Assembly: GCF_017833255.1 (NCBI RefSeq)
Contig: NZ_JAFIBU010000001.1
Location: 1,426,001-1,490,000 of the forward strand
DNA length: 64,000 bases
DNA from: Paenibacillus sp. PvR098
GTDB taxonomy: Bacteria > Bacillota > Bacilli > Paenibacillales > NBRC-103111
Reading direction: 5' to 3'
Part shown: one piece after another, positions 25,660 to 34,210 of the stretch
Layout of the letters: every line of letters begins with the position of its first letter
How positions within the stretch are numbered: the first letter of the stretch is position 1
Notes under the pieces: model-generated
Seen by the model: only the letters and a program-made list of their open reading frames with translations
Told to the model about the DNA's origin: nothing
Databases searched by the model: none
Program-made: the position numbers and the translations under genes

Positions 25660-25745
25660 TTATACGGCTTCCTTTAAATAGTTAACAAACGCATCCGGCT
25701 GAAGCGGAGCCCTGTAGTAATAGCCTTACACTTGGTCGCGCACGA
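25660..25745 (-). pseudogene. C-terminal remnant of an EAL-domain protein
   Basis: The minus-strand frame ending in TAA at 25660-25662 encodes GYYYRAPLQPDAFVNYLKEA. This resembles the end of EAL c-di-GMP phosphodiesterase domains, where DxxQGYxxxxPL is followed by a final helix. Immediately upstream the frame reads DQV then a stop where Gln is expected (TAA for CAA). Only about 25 codons survive, directly upstream of the riboswitch promoter. Confidence 0.5.
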
Positions 25746-25811
25746 CTCAGATCTTGGTATTACTCTCTCCATCATACCACAAATAAACCGTATTGTCGGC
25801 CTGAGGGGTCA

Positions 25812-25863
25812 AAAGAAAAATAAGAGCGCTTCCAGCTTCGAAATTGAGAAGCCGGAGGCGCTG
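25812..25863 (-). terminator. Terminator of the minus-strand antiporter
   Basis: AGCGCTTCCAGCTTC (25824-25838) pairs with GAAGCCGGAGGCGCT (25849-25863); on the minus strand it is followed by CTTATTTTTCTTTTG. The interval between it and the antiporter stop at 26008 shows no convincing gene. Confidence 0.75.
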
Positions 25864-26007
25864 AAGGTGTTGAGAGATTACCGTCATATCGACGAGGTTC
25901 ATGTTAAAGGGACAAGTCAACCAACTGTCAAGGCGGTTTGGTACCTCTCTGGGTGATGGAGCTTGTATGGCCGAGGCCATCCCACTGGCAAGTACCCTCA
26001 GGAGGGA

Positions 26008-27183
26008 CTACATGCTCATTGTTTCTCCCTTGTTGCTCGCTAATTCCTTCTGTTCACCGAACAACAATTTGAGAAGCGGAGGTGTAATCAAGGTAGTCAG
26101 AATGACGACAATGATAACCGATGTGAAAAACGCCTGTGGTAGAAGATTCATTTCGAGTCCAATGGCCGCAATAATCAAGGCCACCTCGCCGCGGGATACC
26201 ATGCCCGCTCCGATGCTTAAAGACGATTTCCAATTAAAACCGGTCACACGTGCTCCCAAGCCGCATCCGATGATCTTAGTCAATACGGCCATTACAGTAA
26301 GCCCGGCAATGAGCGGAAGCTGGTCCATAATCCCGTCAAAGGTTACGGAAACACCGATACTGACAAAAAACACGGGAACGAACACTGCATAAGCGATTGG
26401 CTCCAGCTTGTGCACGACTTCTGTCTTAAAATTCGTTTGGGCCACCGCGATCCCTGCTGCGAACGCACCGATAATACCAGCGATTTGCAGCGACTCGGCA
26501 AGGTAAGAAAAACCGAAGCAGACGATCAGTGCAGCAGTAATGACCGTTTCAGACACGCGCAGCGGTGCGATCCGTTTCATCACCCATGGAACGACCTTCC
26601 AGCCGAGAACAATGATGAGAGCAAAGAACAGTACTTTTTTGCCTATCAGCAGCCCTAAGCTGACGTCCCCGCCGCCCACAAAAAAGCTCATCAAGAATGC
26701 AAGCAGAATGACGACCAAAATATCGTCAACGATGGCTGCGCCAAGAATAGTAACGCTTTCTCTACTTTTTAATTGTCCCAAATCCTTAAGCGTTTGCACC
26801 GAAATACTAACGGAAGTCGCCGAGAACAGTAAACCCAGGAACAACGATTCGGCTTGCCCAAGCCCCATGAGTTGCCCTCCGTAGTATCCTCCAAGCAGAG
26901 GCATGATTATCCCTCCGACGGCCACTGTAACCGATGAATTCCGGTTCCGGTTTAACTCCTGGACATCCGTTTCCAAACCGGCAATAAACATCAATAACAA
27001 AACCCCGATTTGGCTGAACGCTTGCAGCAAATCTGAATTTTGGATCCATCCCAGCAACGCGGGTCCAATGAGGATACCCACGATGAGCTTGCCTAGGACA
27101 GCAGGCTGGCCAAGCCTTACGCAGAGGTCCCCTGCGAGTTTCGTGCAGACCAAAATGATTAATAATTGAAAGAAAAACAGCAA
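26008..27183 (-). CDS. CPA2-family cation:proton antiporter
   Basis: This is a 391-residue membrane antiporter of the monovalent cation:proton CPA2/KefB-like family, with about twelve hydrophobic segments. Family marks are GQPAVLGKLIVGILIGPALLG near 25, the FSQIGVLLLMFIAGLETD run near 57, and LFSATSVSISV near 118. The ion-binding AAIVDDILVVILLA (Asp-Asp) is near 149 and SRGEVALIIAAIGL near 345. No C-terminal TrkA domain is attached. The start is TTG at 27183 behind GGGAG. A paralogue is encoded divergently at 27714. Na+ or K+ specificity cannot be read from the sequence. Confidence 0.9.
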   Translation of the reverse strand: MLFFFQLLIILVCTKLAGDLCVRLGQPAVLGKLIVGILIGPALLGWIQNSDLLQAFSQIGVLLLMFIAGLETDVQELNRNRNSSVTVAVGGIIMPLLGGYYGGQLMGLGQAESLFLGLLFSATSVSISVQTLKDLGQLKSRESVTILGAAIVDDILVVILLAFLMSFFVGGGDVSLGLLIGKKVLFFALIIVLGWKVVPWVMKRIAPLRVSETVITAALIVCFGFSYLAESLQIAGIIGAFAAGIAVAQTNFKTEVVHKLEPIAYAVFVPVFFVSIGVSVTFDGIMDQLPLIAGLTVMAVLTKIIGCGLGARVTGFNWKSSLSIGAGMVSRGEVALIIAAIGLEMNLLPQAFFTSVIIVVILTTLITPPLLKLLFGEQKELASNKGETMSM

Positions 27184-27220
27184 AGCCTACCACTCCCGTC
27201 ATAATTGATTTGCAGCACAA

Positions 27221-27263
27221 AAGGAGCCTGTACAGACTGATTGCGTCTGTGACAGGCTCCTCC
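27221..27263 (-). terminator. Long hairpin ahead of the antiporter gene
   Basis: GGAGCCTGT-CACAGAC and GTCTGTACAGGCTCC form a near-perfect stem on the minus strand, followed by TTTTG. It lies 38 bases before the TTG of the minus-strand antiporter and 109 bases after the end of the araA remnant. It could be the former ara terminator or an attenuator. Confidence 0.65.
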
Positions 27264-27371
27264 TAAGAACTGCTAATATTCATTTGTTGACTCTATTATT
27301 ATAGCATTGGATATACTAATAATTCAAGAGTTTTATTCGTTTTAACGTAAACGCCATGCGGCATCGTTCAA

Positions 27372-27629
27372 TCACAGTTCGTTACGGAAAGCTCGCGGGG
27401 AAGTGTGCTTATCGATGACCACGCACCCCATTCCCGTCATTTCCGCCCAGTCGGATATATGCACCCGCAGTAACGGTGTAAGAGAAGACCGTGTGATGGG
27501 CACCCCCCGCCAAAATCCAAGCCTCAGCCGAGTCCCGCAGCGACGGCTGCGGCTTACGAAGCTCAGCTTGAACGGTATAGACGAATCTTGGTCGAATCCA
27601 GCGATCATTCGCCTGGAATGCTCACCCAC
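27372..27629 (-). pseudogene. araA: L-arabinose isomerase (araA) C-terminal remnant, frameshifted
   Basis: Two overlapping minus-strand frames together spell the end of an AraA-like isomerase. The upstream frame gives SLRDSAEAWILAGGAHHTVF with the conserved active-site-region GGAHHT. One base out of phase, the other gives HISDWAEMTGMGCVVIDKHT and then FRNEL with a stop at 27372. A single-base change near 27467 would join them. The N-terminal three quarters are absent; the open frame closes upstream at about 27629. It lies between two divergent antiporter paralogues. Confidence 0.7.
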
Positions 27630-27713
27630 CTCTTTCAAAGGTACCCCGGTTCTTTTTGTATTTCTTACCTTAAAGCGGCGTACACTAAGAAAGTTCAGAA
27701 GGGTGGAGCATCT

Positions 27714-28865
27714 ATGCTTATATTTCAATTAGCTATCATATTGCTAGCATCTAAAATGGCCGGGGACATCAGCAGCAGGTTAGGACAACCCTCCGTACTT
27801 GGCAAACTACTTATAGGTATCGTTCTTGGCCCCACTGTCCTGGGAGTCATAACTAACACGGAGATCCTTAAAGAATTCAGTCAAATCGGTGTTATACTCT
27901 TGATGTTTATAGCTGGTCTTGAAACCGATACGAAGGAGTTCAAACGTACAGGGAAGAGCTCGATATATGTAGGCATACTTGGAATTATTGCGCCCTTATC
28001 TGTAGGCTATTTAGCGGGTAAAATGATCGGACTCCCACCAATAGAATCCGTATTTCTCGGTCTATTGCTGTCAGCCACAAGTGTTAGTATTTCTGTCCAG
28101 GCTCTTAAAGAGATGGAAAAATTAAAATCTAGAGAAGGAACAACCATACTTGGTGCTGCGGTAATTGATGACATTCTTGTCATTATTGCACTGGCCTTTG
28201 TCATGAGCTTTGCAGGCGGCGAAGTAGACTTAGCATCGGTGATTTTGAAAAAGGTTTTATTTTTTGCTATGGCGATCCTTATTGGATGGAAAATGGTACC
28301 TTGGATCTTAAAAAAATTTGCGCCTCTTCGCGTAACGGAATCCGTGATTTCTGCCGCACTTATCATTTGTTTCGTTTACGCATATTTAGCTGAATATGCC
28401 GGGGTAGCAGCCATTATTGGAGCTTACATTGCGGGTGTAGCGATCAGCTTAACTAAACATACACATGAAGTTGCTGAAAAAGTGGAAACGATAAGCTATT
28501 CTTTATTTGTTCCTGTTTTCTTTACATCCATTGGGGTCACCGTTGAGTTCGTGGGGATCACGCAAAATACATGGCTTATTGTAGGTTTAAGTGTAATAGC
28601 AATACTTACAAAACTGTTTGGCTCAGCCTTAGGAGCTAAATTAGCGGGCTTTCGCTGGAGGAATTCTTTTGGCATAGGGGCTGCAATGGTTTCTCGCGGC
28701 GAAGTGGCCCTAATTATTGCCGCAATGGGATTAGATTCCGGCCTCTTGAACAGTAATATGTTTGCTGTGATTGTTATTGTTATATTAATAACAACATTAG
28801 TAACTCCTCCAATGATGAAGCTGTTTTTCAATACGCCAGAACATGCAAAGCAAAGCTCACCATAA
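27714..28865 (+). CDS. CPA2-family cation:proton antiporter, second copy
   Basis: This 383-residue antiporter is paralogous to the divergent one on the other strand. It shares MLIFQLAIILLASKMAGD-like N-terminal residues, GQPSVLGKLLIGIVLGPTVLG, FSQIGVILLMFIAGLETD, VIDDILVIIALA with the Asp-Asp pair, and SRGEVALIIAAMGL. ATG 27714 is selected because GGGTGGAG is at good spacing; an in-frame opening from 27588 runs through the araA remnant. By eye the gene is richer in A+T than its neighbour, which may point to separate acquisition rather than a recent tandem duplication. Confidence 0.9.
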   Translation: MLIFQLAIILLASKMAGDISSRLGQPSVLGKLLIGIVLGPTVLGVITNTEILKEFSQIGVILLMFIAGLETDTKEFKRTGKSSIYVGILGIIAPLSVGYLAGKMIGLPPIESVFLGLLLSATSVSISVQALKEMEKLKSREGTTILGAAVIDDILVIIALAFVMSFAGGEVDLASVILKKVLFFAMAILIGWKMVPWILKKFAPLRVTESVISAALIICFVYAYLAEYAGVAAIIGAYIAGVAISLTKHTHEVAEKVETISYSLFVPVFFTSIGVTVEFVGITQNTWLIVGLSVIAILTKLFGSALGAKLAGFRWRNSFGIGAAMVSRGEVALIIAAMGLDSGLLNSNMFAVIVIVILITTLVTPPMMKLFFNTPEHAKQSSP

Positions 28866-28907
28866 ATCAACTCAGGTACGCCCGCATCACGAGTTTTCAT
28901 TTTACGC

Positions 28908-28943
28908 AAGAAGGAGCCCTTTGATAGGACTCCTTCTTCATTT
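28908..28943 (+). terminator. Terminator between convergent antiporter and zinc-ribbon genes
   Basis: AAGAAGGAG (28908-28916) pairs with CTCCTTCTT (28930-28938), with an inner CC-loop-GG. Confidence 0.7.
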
Positions 28944-28948
28944 ACAAC

Positions 28949-29452
28949 CTATTCGAATAACTTGGGGGGTTCCTTGTGCGATTCCGATCGGATCCGTGGC
29001 GTGACGTCCTTCCTTAGCGGCTCGCCCATAGTCTCGGGACGGTTAGGAACATACGGCGGGGGTGTCTGCTTTATTTGCGGTAAATAAGGTACTCCCGTTG
29101 CCTCCAAACGTGCGCCGCAGTCTGTACAGAATTTCGCCTGCTCGGGAACAGATAGACCGCAAGCACACCGTTTCTCATGCTTCAATAAACGGATCTGTTC
29201 TTCTAATTCACGGATTTGTACCTCCAGGGCTTGATTCTCCTGCGAATACATTCGTACCGATTTCTCCGCCATGCTAAGGTCTGCCGATTTATAAGCCTCG
29301 TACACCTCTAAACCGATTTGATAGATGTTTTGGTCAAGTTGTTTTCGCTTCGAATGGATTTGCGCCGATATTTTGGTCACCTCTATAGCTTGTTGGGCTT
29401 TATCTGCCGCGCGGCTTGCCCCTTGCTTTAGCTTAGACAAGAAATGGTTCAT
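28949..29452 (-). CDS. Coiled-coil protein with C-terminal zinc ribbon
   Basis: This is a 167-residue soluble protein. Residues about 5-95 are helical and rich in Lys, Gln and Glu, predicting a coiled coil. They are followed by a four-Cys ribbon (CACGLSVPEQAKFCTDCGARL, about 97-117) and a Pro-rich, probably disordered tail. The start at 29452 is chosen because GGAGGGG precedes it by 7 bases. Zinc-ribbon proteins with this layout are common in Bacillales and uncharacterised. It has no operon partner. Confidence 0.75.
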   Translation of the reverse strand: MNHFLSKLKQGASRAADKAQQAIEVTKISAQIHSKRKQLDQNIYQIGLEVYEAYKSADLSMAEKSVRMYSQENQALEVQIRELEEQIRLLKHEKRCACGLSVPEQAKFCTDCGARLEATGVPYLPQIKQTPPPYVPNRPETMGEPLRKDVTPRIRSESHKEPPKLFE

Positions 29453-29613
29453 GCTGCAACCCCTCCTACTCCTAAACATTCCCTATACTGTATCATACCG
29501 AATATCTTGCTGGTATATAACCAAATTCACGCGGCTTGAAACAACGGATTTCAAAACACGTGGATTTAAAAAAACAGAGCTGCGTCTTTCGCAGCCCCAT
29601 TGTATTATGTCCA

Positions 29614-30801
29614 TTATCCAGCTTGACCCGTTCTAAGCCTTCTGGTCGCTTTAATGCTATCGTAATACTCAGGACTGCCGCTGACCAGCCAATTCCGGTG
29701 TCCTACAGCCGTTTCATCCTGCTCCGGCTCTCCATACGACCATTCCTCGCCGATCCCTTCAACGTAATCTTTCATCAGCATCAGAAGGGCAGCGCTCCAT
29801 TGCCGTGTTCCTCTGATAGTAGGAACCAATGGATAATATTTATCGTAAGCCGCACGAATCAGTGTATGGACCACTTCCTGCAGCATTCCCGGAATATCCG
29901 CTTCCTCTACCTTTGCCGCGAGCGCGGCGGGCATCTCTGGCTCGTCTGTAGCTGCATGCTTCTCGTAATCCTCCGGCGTGACGAAACCTTTTTGCATGGC
30001 CATCCACAACTTCATGCGGTCGAGCGCTGGCTTGTACGCTACAGGTACCGAGATGGTCAGCTCCGGCTTCGGATCGTCAAGATTTATGACGAACGATTCT
30101 TCAAACTTATTCAGCTTTACGTTTCCGCGTACACCCAGCCATCTTAAAGCAAGCAGCCCATGCGTTCTGGCTTTTGGATCGATCGCCTCGTTGCGGCAAA
30201 CCCTCCGCAGCATCTTTTCACTGCGAGCATCCGGAATCATGCACAGCAGACGGATTCCGGTAAGCACCGATTCCGCATCTTGCTCGAGCCATATTTTGAT
30301 CTGCTCATAAACGTTATCAAGCGGCTCTGCCATCAGCCAATCGAGCTCAATCCGCCGGTTCGCATATTCGGAGAGACTTAGAATGCTCTGCTCCTTAAGC
30401 GTCGCTTCCCCGTAACGTTCGACCAAATCCCGATACGATTGCTCCAATTCCTCGGCCATCTGCATAAACGACTGCTTCTCCTGAGTGCTCAAGCCGTCCC
30501 GGGTAAGCATGCTTCGCAGCCATTCCGCCATGGCTCCAGGGCTTTGCCGCCACATCATCATGGCAAATGAAATCATTTCCTTATCGTAAGGAACTTCTTG
30601 CTGCATGGCAAAACGGGCAAGAATCGTTTGTACATCATACTCTTTACGCATCAGGCTCAGGGACAGTACAAGACCGTTCCATGCGTTACCGTTTTCTTGA
30701 TTTTCCACAATCGCGCGATAAAAACAAAAAGTTGCCGCCCCGTATGATTCGGCTTGCAAGTATTGTCGGCCCAATCCGCCGAAATCCCCGTATTGACTCA
30801 T
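29614..30801 (-). CDS. Helical repeat protein of unknown function
   Basis: This 395-residue cytoplasmic protein is almost entirely helical. The N-terminus (GGLGRQYLQAESYGAATFCFYRAIVENQENGNAW, split by loops) resembles one TPR-like repeat. A later segment (DARSEKMLRRVCRNEAIDPKARTHGLLALRWLG, about 190-225) resembles a HEAT-like repeat. No enzymatic motif is visible. It probably acts as a scaffold or adaptor, but that is inference. The start at 30801 has GGGGGAG eight bases upstream. It is divergent from the small zinc-finger-like gene. Confidence 0.75.
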   Translation of the reverse strand: MSQYGDFGGLGRQYLQAESYGAATFCFYRAIVENQENGNAWNGLVLSLSLMRKEYDVQTILARFAMQQEVPYDKEMISFAMMMWRQSPGAMAEWLRSMLTRDGLSTQEKQSFMQMAEELEQSYRDLVERYGEATLKEQSILSLSEYANRRIELDWLMAEPLDNVYEQIKIWLEQDAESVLTGIRLLCMIPDARSEKMLRRVCRNEAIDPKARTHGLLALRWLGVRGNVKLNKFEESFVINLDDPKPELTISVPVAYKPALDRMKLWMAMQKGFVTPEDYEKHAATDEPEMPAALAAKVEEADIPGMLQEVVHTLIRAAYDKYYPLVPTIRGTRQWSAALLMLMKDYVEGIGEEWSYGEPEQDETAVGHRNWLVSGSPEYYDSIKATRRLRTGQAG

Positions 30802-30931
30802 CGAATGTTCTCCCCCATGATGATGTTTGAATATATGACAAGTATACATGACAACCTAGCCGTAAGAAAGCTTTGTTTGTTCGAGATTAGCGCAATCTAA
30901 ACCCGTATAGAAAAATTCGGAGGCGATGAAC

Positions 30932-31192
30932 TTGTCTTATTACTGCGCAGTATGTAATGGAATGGAACCGCTAGAGTACCCCTGCCCTGTATGCGGACAT
31001 CCGGCGAGTGATGAAGGAAAACTTAGCGATTTTTACGGACCTTACTCCCCTTACCGGCCCATCGATGATCTAAAGATGATTAACGGGTACGACGAGGACA
31101 TGAAGCTGCATTTATGTATTCATTCCGTCTACTGCACTGAATGCTGTAAATCTTCAACATATCCAGTAGAGGAAAAAAACGGACTGAACTAA
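30932..31192 (+). CDS. Small Cys-rich putative zinc-binding protein
   Basis: This protein has about 86 residues. An N-terminal rubredoxin-like ribbon reads CAVC...CPVCG, and a C-terminal cluster reads CIHSVYCTECC, giving eight Cys in all. The middle is acidic and rich in Tyr and Pro. GGAGG at 30919-30923 lies 8 bases before TTG 30932 but only 2 before ATG 30926, so the TTG start is favoured. Function unknown. Confidence 0.65.
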   Translation: MSYYCAVCNGMEPLEYPCPVCGHPASDEGKLSDFYGPYSPYRPIDDLKMINGYDEDMKLHLCIHSVYCTECCKSSTYPVEEKNGLN

Positions 31193-31194
31193 AA

Positions 31195-31233
31195 AAAAGC
31201 TGCAGCTTCATTTAAGCTAGCTGCAGCTTTTTA
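31195..31233. terminator. Bidirectional terminator
   Basis: AAAGCTGCAGC (31197-31207) and GCTGCAGCTTT (31220-31230), flanked by A and T runs, serve both the Cys-rich gene and the convergent exonuclease gene whose stop it overlaps. Confidence 0.8.
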
Positions 31234-31964
31234 GCCCTGCGTCCGTATTTCATTTTAAAGAATTTCTCGAACAGCTGTTTGACCATCCGAATTTCAGAGG
31301 GAGTAAGCTTCATAATCGAGAAATACGTTTGAACCTTCTCATCTTCTATAAACTTGTCCCATGTCAGGACATGATCACTTGATAAAGCTTCGTCCAGACT
31401 GGACGCAATTTGTTTTTTAATTCCGCCCGTACATATTTTAAATAAATCTTTACCATAATATCGTTCAGAAGCGACGGTCTCTGGTTTGATCCGAAGCAGC
31501 TGAACCGCATTCAGCGCATCATCGAGTGCAGAATGGTGCTGACCGATCGGCTGCAGTTCATAGCCCGCCAACGCTTTGTGCAGGCCTCCTTCGAACATTG
31601 AGGTCATATCAATCAGTTTCGCAAGCCATTCGTCAGCGACTCCGTTTACTTTACAATCCACGAATAAATGAAAGTAATCGCTGCCGCCCCAAGCCAGCAT
31701 CTTATAATCCTCTCCGCAAAAATCAATAAACTTGTCAATCACGTTTCGAAACCGATCGCTTTGAAGCAAGGTTTCTTTCGGAATGCCTGTAAACTGTAAG
31801 GCGAATTTATTTAATCGAAATTTGGGGCGAATGTAGCTTTGGAACGTATCTACAATCTCAAATCGGTCGTCCAGCTTGACTGCCCCGATTTCGATAATTT
31901 CCATAGGATGAATGTCATAATGCTTTCTGCCGTTAAACTCTAAATCAATGACGATATAATGCAT
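31212..31964 (-). CDS. DEDDh 3'-5' exonuclease, KapD-like
   Basis: This 250-residue nuclease has an RNase T/DnaQ fold. Catalytic residues are Asp7 and Glu9 (YIVIDLEF), the central Asp near 110, and the HHSALDDA pair near 145, giving the DEDDh set. It resembles KapD of Bacillus, an inhibitor of the KinA pathway to sporulation, but could equally be a general exonuclease. The C-terminal third (about 180-250) is a Lys-rich helical extension. AGGTGA precedes ATG. Monocistronic. Confidence 0.85.
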   Translation of the reverse strand: MHYIVIDLEFNGRKHYDIHPMEIIEIGAVKLDDRFEIVDTFQSYIRPKFRLNKFALQFTGIPKETLLQSDRFRNVIDKFIDFCGEDYKMLAWGGSDYFHLFVDCKVNGVADEWLAKLIDMTSMFEGGLHKALAGYELQPIGQHHSALDDALNAVQLLRIKPETVASERYYGKDLFKICTGGIKKQIASSLDEALSSDHVLTWDKFIEDEKVQTYFSIMKLTPSEIRMVKQLFEKFFKMKYGRRAKKLQLA

Positions 31965-32124
31965 GTCTTATCTATCACCTCTTTTATAAGAATACCACGT
32001 TCAGCTTGCGTTTCCTACCATTATTCATTGCCATTTCATGTTCAAATGCCAATATTTAACGCTTAAAACCTCGCTTTTAATCCTATATGATGGAGTTATC
32101 ACCATGATATAGGAGCTGATAGAT

Positions 32125-32982
32125 TTGCTTAAGACCGCACGAATCGCAGGTCTCACCGCCAGCCTGCTGCTGTTTTCAGGAATAGCATATGGAGCTACAT
32201 ACACGATCCAGCCCGAAGATTCCCTTTGGAAGATTGCGACAAAGCACAAAATAAGCGTTGCAGCATTGAAGGAAATGAACGGACTGTCGTCGGACGTCAT
32301 TTATCCCGGACAAGCCTTGAAGGTTCCCGGCCATACCGCATACACCGTGAAAAACAATGAATCCATGTGGGATATCAGCAAGAAATTTGGCATCACCTTA
32401 AACGCATTGATTGCCGCAAATACGCAAATTGCAAATCCGAATAATATTTGGAACGGTTTAACTGTATTCATACCGGATGCGCAGGTGGCAAAACCCTCGT
32501 TAACTAAGCCGGCTTCTTTAGCTGACGGTCTTTTTCCTTTGTCTAAGAACAGCTATCAAGGTCCTCTAGTAAATAACTACAGCGACAACCGAAGCTGGTC
32601 GCCAACCGTCAATACCGACCGTAAGCATGAAGGAGTCGATATTGTCGCTGCTAAAGGCACTCCGGTCTACAGTGTATACGATGGCGAAATTATCAATTTT
32701 GGCTGGAATGAGTATGGAGGCTACCGTGTGACGGTTCGGGTGAACAGCACAACCGTGTTTTATTATGCTCATCTCAGTAAATATGCGGCAGGCATTGGAA
32801 AAGGGAGCAAGGTGAAGAAGGGGCAGCTGCTTGGATATGTCGGCAGTACGGGATACGGCCCCGAAGGCACGGAGGGAAAGTTCGAACCTCATTTGCATTT
32901 TGGAATTTATAAAACCGACAAATCTGCGTGGTACACGGTGGATCCGTTCCCCTATCTGAAATGGTGGGAAACAAACCGCTAA
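32125..32982 (+). CDS. Secreted LysM-LysM-M23 peptidoglycan endopeptidase
   Basis: This 285-residue exported cell-wall hydrolase has a signal peptide at residues 1-23. Two LysM domains follow (about 25-68 and 72-117; YTIQPEDSLWKIATKHKIS and YTVKNNESMWDISKKFGIT), then a lytic M23 domain at about 165-285. The zinc ligands are HxxxD in HEGVD and HLH in PHLHFG, with YYAHLS between. Family members cut peptide cross-links in peptidoglycan. It starts with TTG at 32125 behind AGGAG. A role in growth, separation or spore cortex cannot be distinguished. Confidence 0.93.
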   Translation: MLKTARIAGLTASLLLFSGIAYGATYTIQPEDSLWKIATKHKISVAALKEMNGLSSDVIYPGQALKVPGHTAYTVKNNESMWDISKKFGITLNALIAANTQIANPNNIWNGLTVFIPDAQVAKPSLTKPASLADGLFPLSKNSYQGPLVNNYSDNRSWSPTVNTDRKHEGVDIVAAKGTPVYSVYDGEIINFGWNEYGGYRVTVRVNSTTVFYYAHLSKYAAGIGKGSKVKKGQLLGYVGSTGYGPEGTEGKFEPHLHFGIYKTDKSAWYTVDPFPYLKWWETNR

Positions 32983-33002
32983 GCCGCGTCCAAAACATGC
33001 TC

Positions 33003-33037
33003 AGCCCCCCATCCTCTTTTAGGATCGGGGGGCTTTC
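33003..33037 (+). terminator. Terminator of the M23 peptidase gene
   Basis: AGCCCCCC..CCT and AGG..GGGGGGCT form the stem, followed by TTTC. Confidence 0.85.
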
Positions 33038-33056
33038 ACTACATTCCCTCCTCACA

Positions 33057-33081
33057 GAAAAACCCGCATAGCGCGGGCTTT
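33057..33081 (-). terminator. Terminator of the HIBADH-family gene
   Basis: On the minus strand, AAAGCCCGC-GCTAT-GCGGG is followed by TTTTT, just past the dehydrogenase stop. Confidence 0.8.
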
Positions 33082-33087
33082 ACAATC

Positions 33088-34002
33088 TTAATTGTTTTCC
33101 TTCTGACCTACGACCGTATCGGTCCAGGCTTCGTAGCATTTGATAATGGCGCTCATATCCTCCGCACCCAATCCGCTGTTACACGCCGTTTGGAACACCT
33201 GCTTGACCGAAGACAACACAGGTACCGGAACCTGAAGCGACTCCGCCAACCGGTTAGCCAGCTTTAGATCCTTATGCATCAACTGTGTCATGAACTGCGC
33301 TGAAAAATCACGATCGACCATCTTGGGGCCTTTCATTTCCGCCATTCCGCTGCGTCCTCCACCGCCGGCTAGCACCTCCAAAAATCGTTCCGGGTCTCCC
33401 CCTGACTTTTGAATCATTACCAGGCTCTCGGAAAGCGCCATCAAATTGGCCGCTACCAGCATATTATTGGCAAGCTTGGCATTCGCCCCGGCTCCGCTGC
33501 CTCCCATGTAAATCGCTTTTTTACCCATAATATCAAAGAAAGGAGAACATTCGTCAAAGATTTCGCTTTTTCCTCCAACGATGAACGTCAGCATGCCTTC
33601 GATGGCCTGCGGCTCACTTCCGGTCACCGGGGCGTCAAGCATTTCCACACCGTAAGAGGCCAATGTTTGTGCGAGCTTTTGGCTCAATTCCGTATAAATG
33701 GTGCTGCAGTCCACCACAATCCGCGGCTTGCTTCCGGCTGCCTCAGCGCAAACAGAAACAATGCCATGCTCACCCAAGTATACTTCCTCTACAGCCCTAT
33801 CATCCGTTAGCATGGTGAAGACGATATCCGCTTGTGCCGCTGCTTCAGCCGGTGAGGCTGCAATGCGAACGGACGGAAGTCCTTCAAAATCCTTTGCTTT
33901 TTCACGATTGCGATTGTAAACCGTCAGCGGATACCCTGCTTTATGCAGATGAAGCGCCATTGGTTTCCCCATCGTACCCAATCCAATAAATGCCAATTTC
34001 AA
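33088..34002 (-). CDS. 3-hydroxyisobutyrate dehydrogenase-family oxidoreductase
   Basis: This is a 304-residue NAD(P)-dependent beta-hydroxyacid dehydrogenase. The N-terminal Rossmann motif FIGLGTMGKPMA starts at residue 4. The substrate motif DAPVTGSEPQA is near 123, and the catalytic Lys is in GANAKLANNM near 174. The substrate could be 3-hydroxyisobutyrate, tartronate semialdehyde or succinic semialdehyde. The start is TTG at 34002 with GGGAGG eight bases upstream; the in-frame opening to 34098 has no site. It is divergent from the luciferase-like gene. Confidence 0.9.
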   Translation of the reverse strand: MKLAFIGLGTMGKPMALHLHKAGYPLTVYNRNREKAKDFEGLPSVRIAASPAEAAAQADIVFTMLTDDRAVEEVYLGEHGIVSVCAEAAGSKPRIVVDCSTIYTELSQKLAQTLASYGVEMLDAPVTGSEPQAIEGMLTFIVGGKSEIFDECSPFFDIMGKKAIYMGGSGAGANAKLANNMLVAANLMALSESLVMIQKSGGDPERFLEVLAGGGGRSGMAEMKGPKMVDRDFSAQFMTQLMHKDLKLANRLAESLQVPVPVLSSVKQVFQTACNSGLGAEDMSAIIKCYEAWTDTVVGQKENN

Positions 34003-34210
34003 CTGTGCTTCCTCCCTTTTCTCTTCATTAAGATGTGAATGCAGTCCAATGTGAATATCATTGCAAACATGAATTTCCAATATTGCCAAACGCAACAATC
34101 ATTTTATCATACAATATCCGTGAATATCTACGTTATTTTGGGGCCTGTCACCTCATTATTTGACCTATAGTTTTGTATTTGTTACTCTCATGACCAGAGG
34201 TGATCTACGA

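Noticed and set aside
25747-25980. Open frames on both strands between the EAL tail and the antiporter
   Set aside because: Neither has a ribosome binding site or recognisable sequence, and a terminator stem lies inside them.
27588-27713. N-terminal extension of the plus-strand antiporter
   Set aside because: It is antisense to the araA remnant, and ATG 27714 has GGGTGGAG upstream and the same N-terminus as its paralogue.
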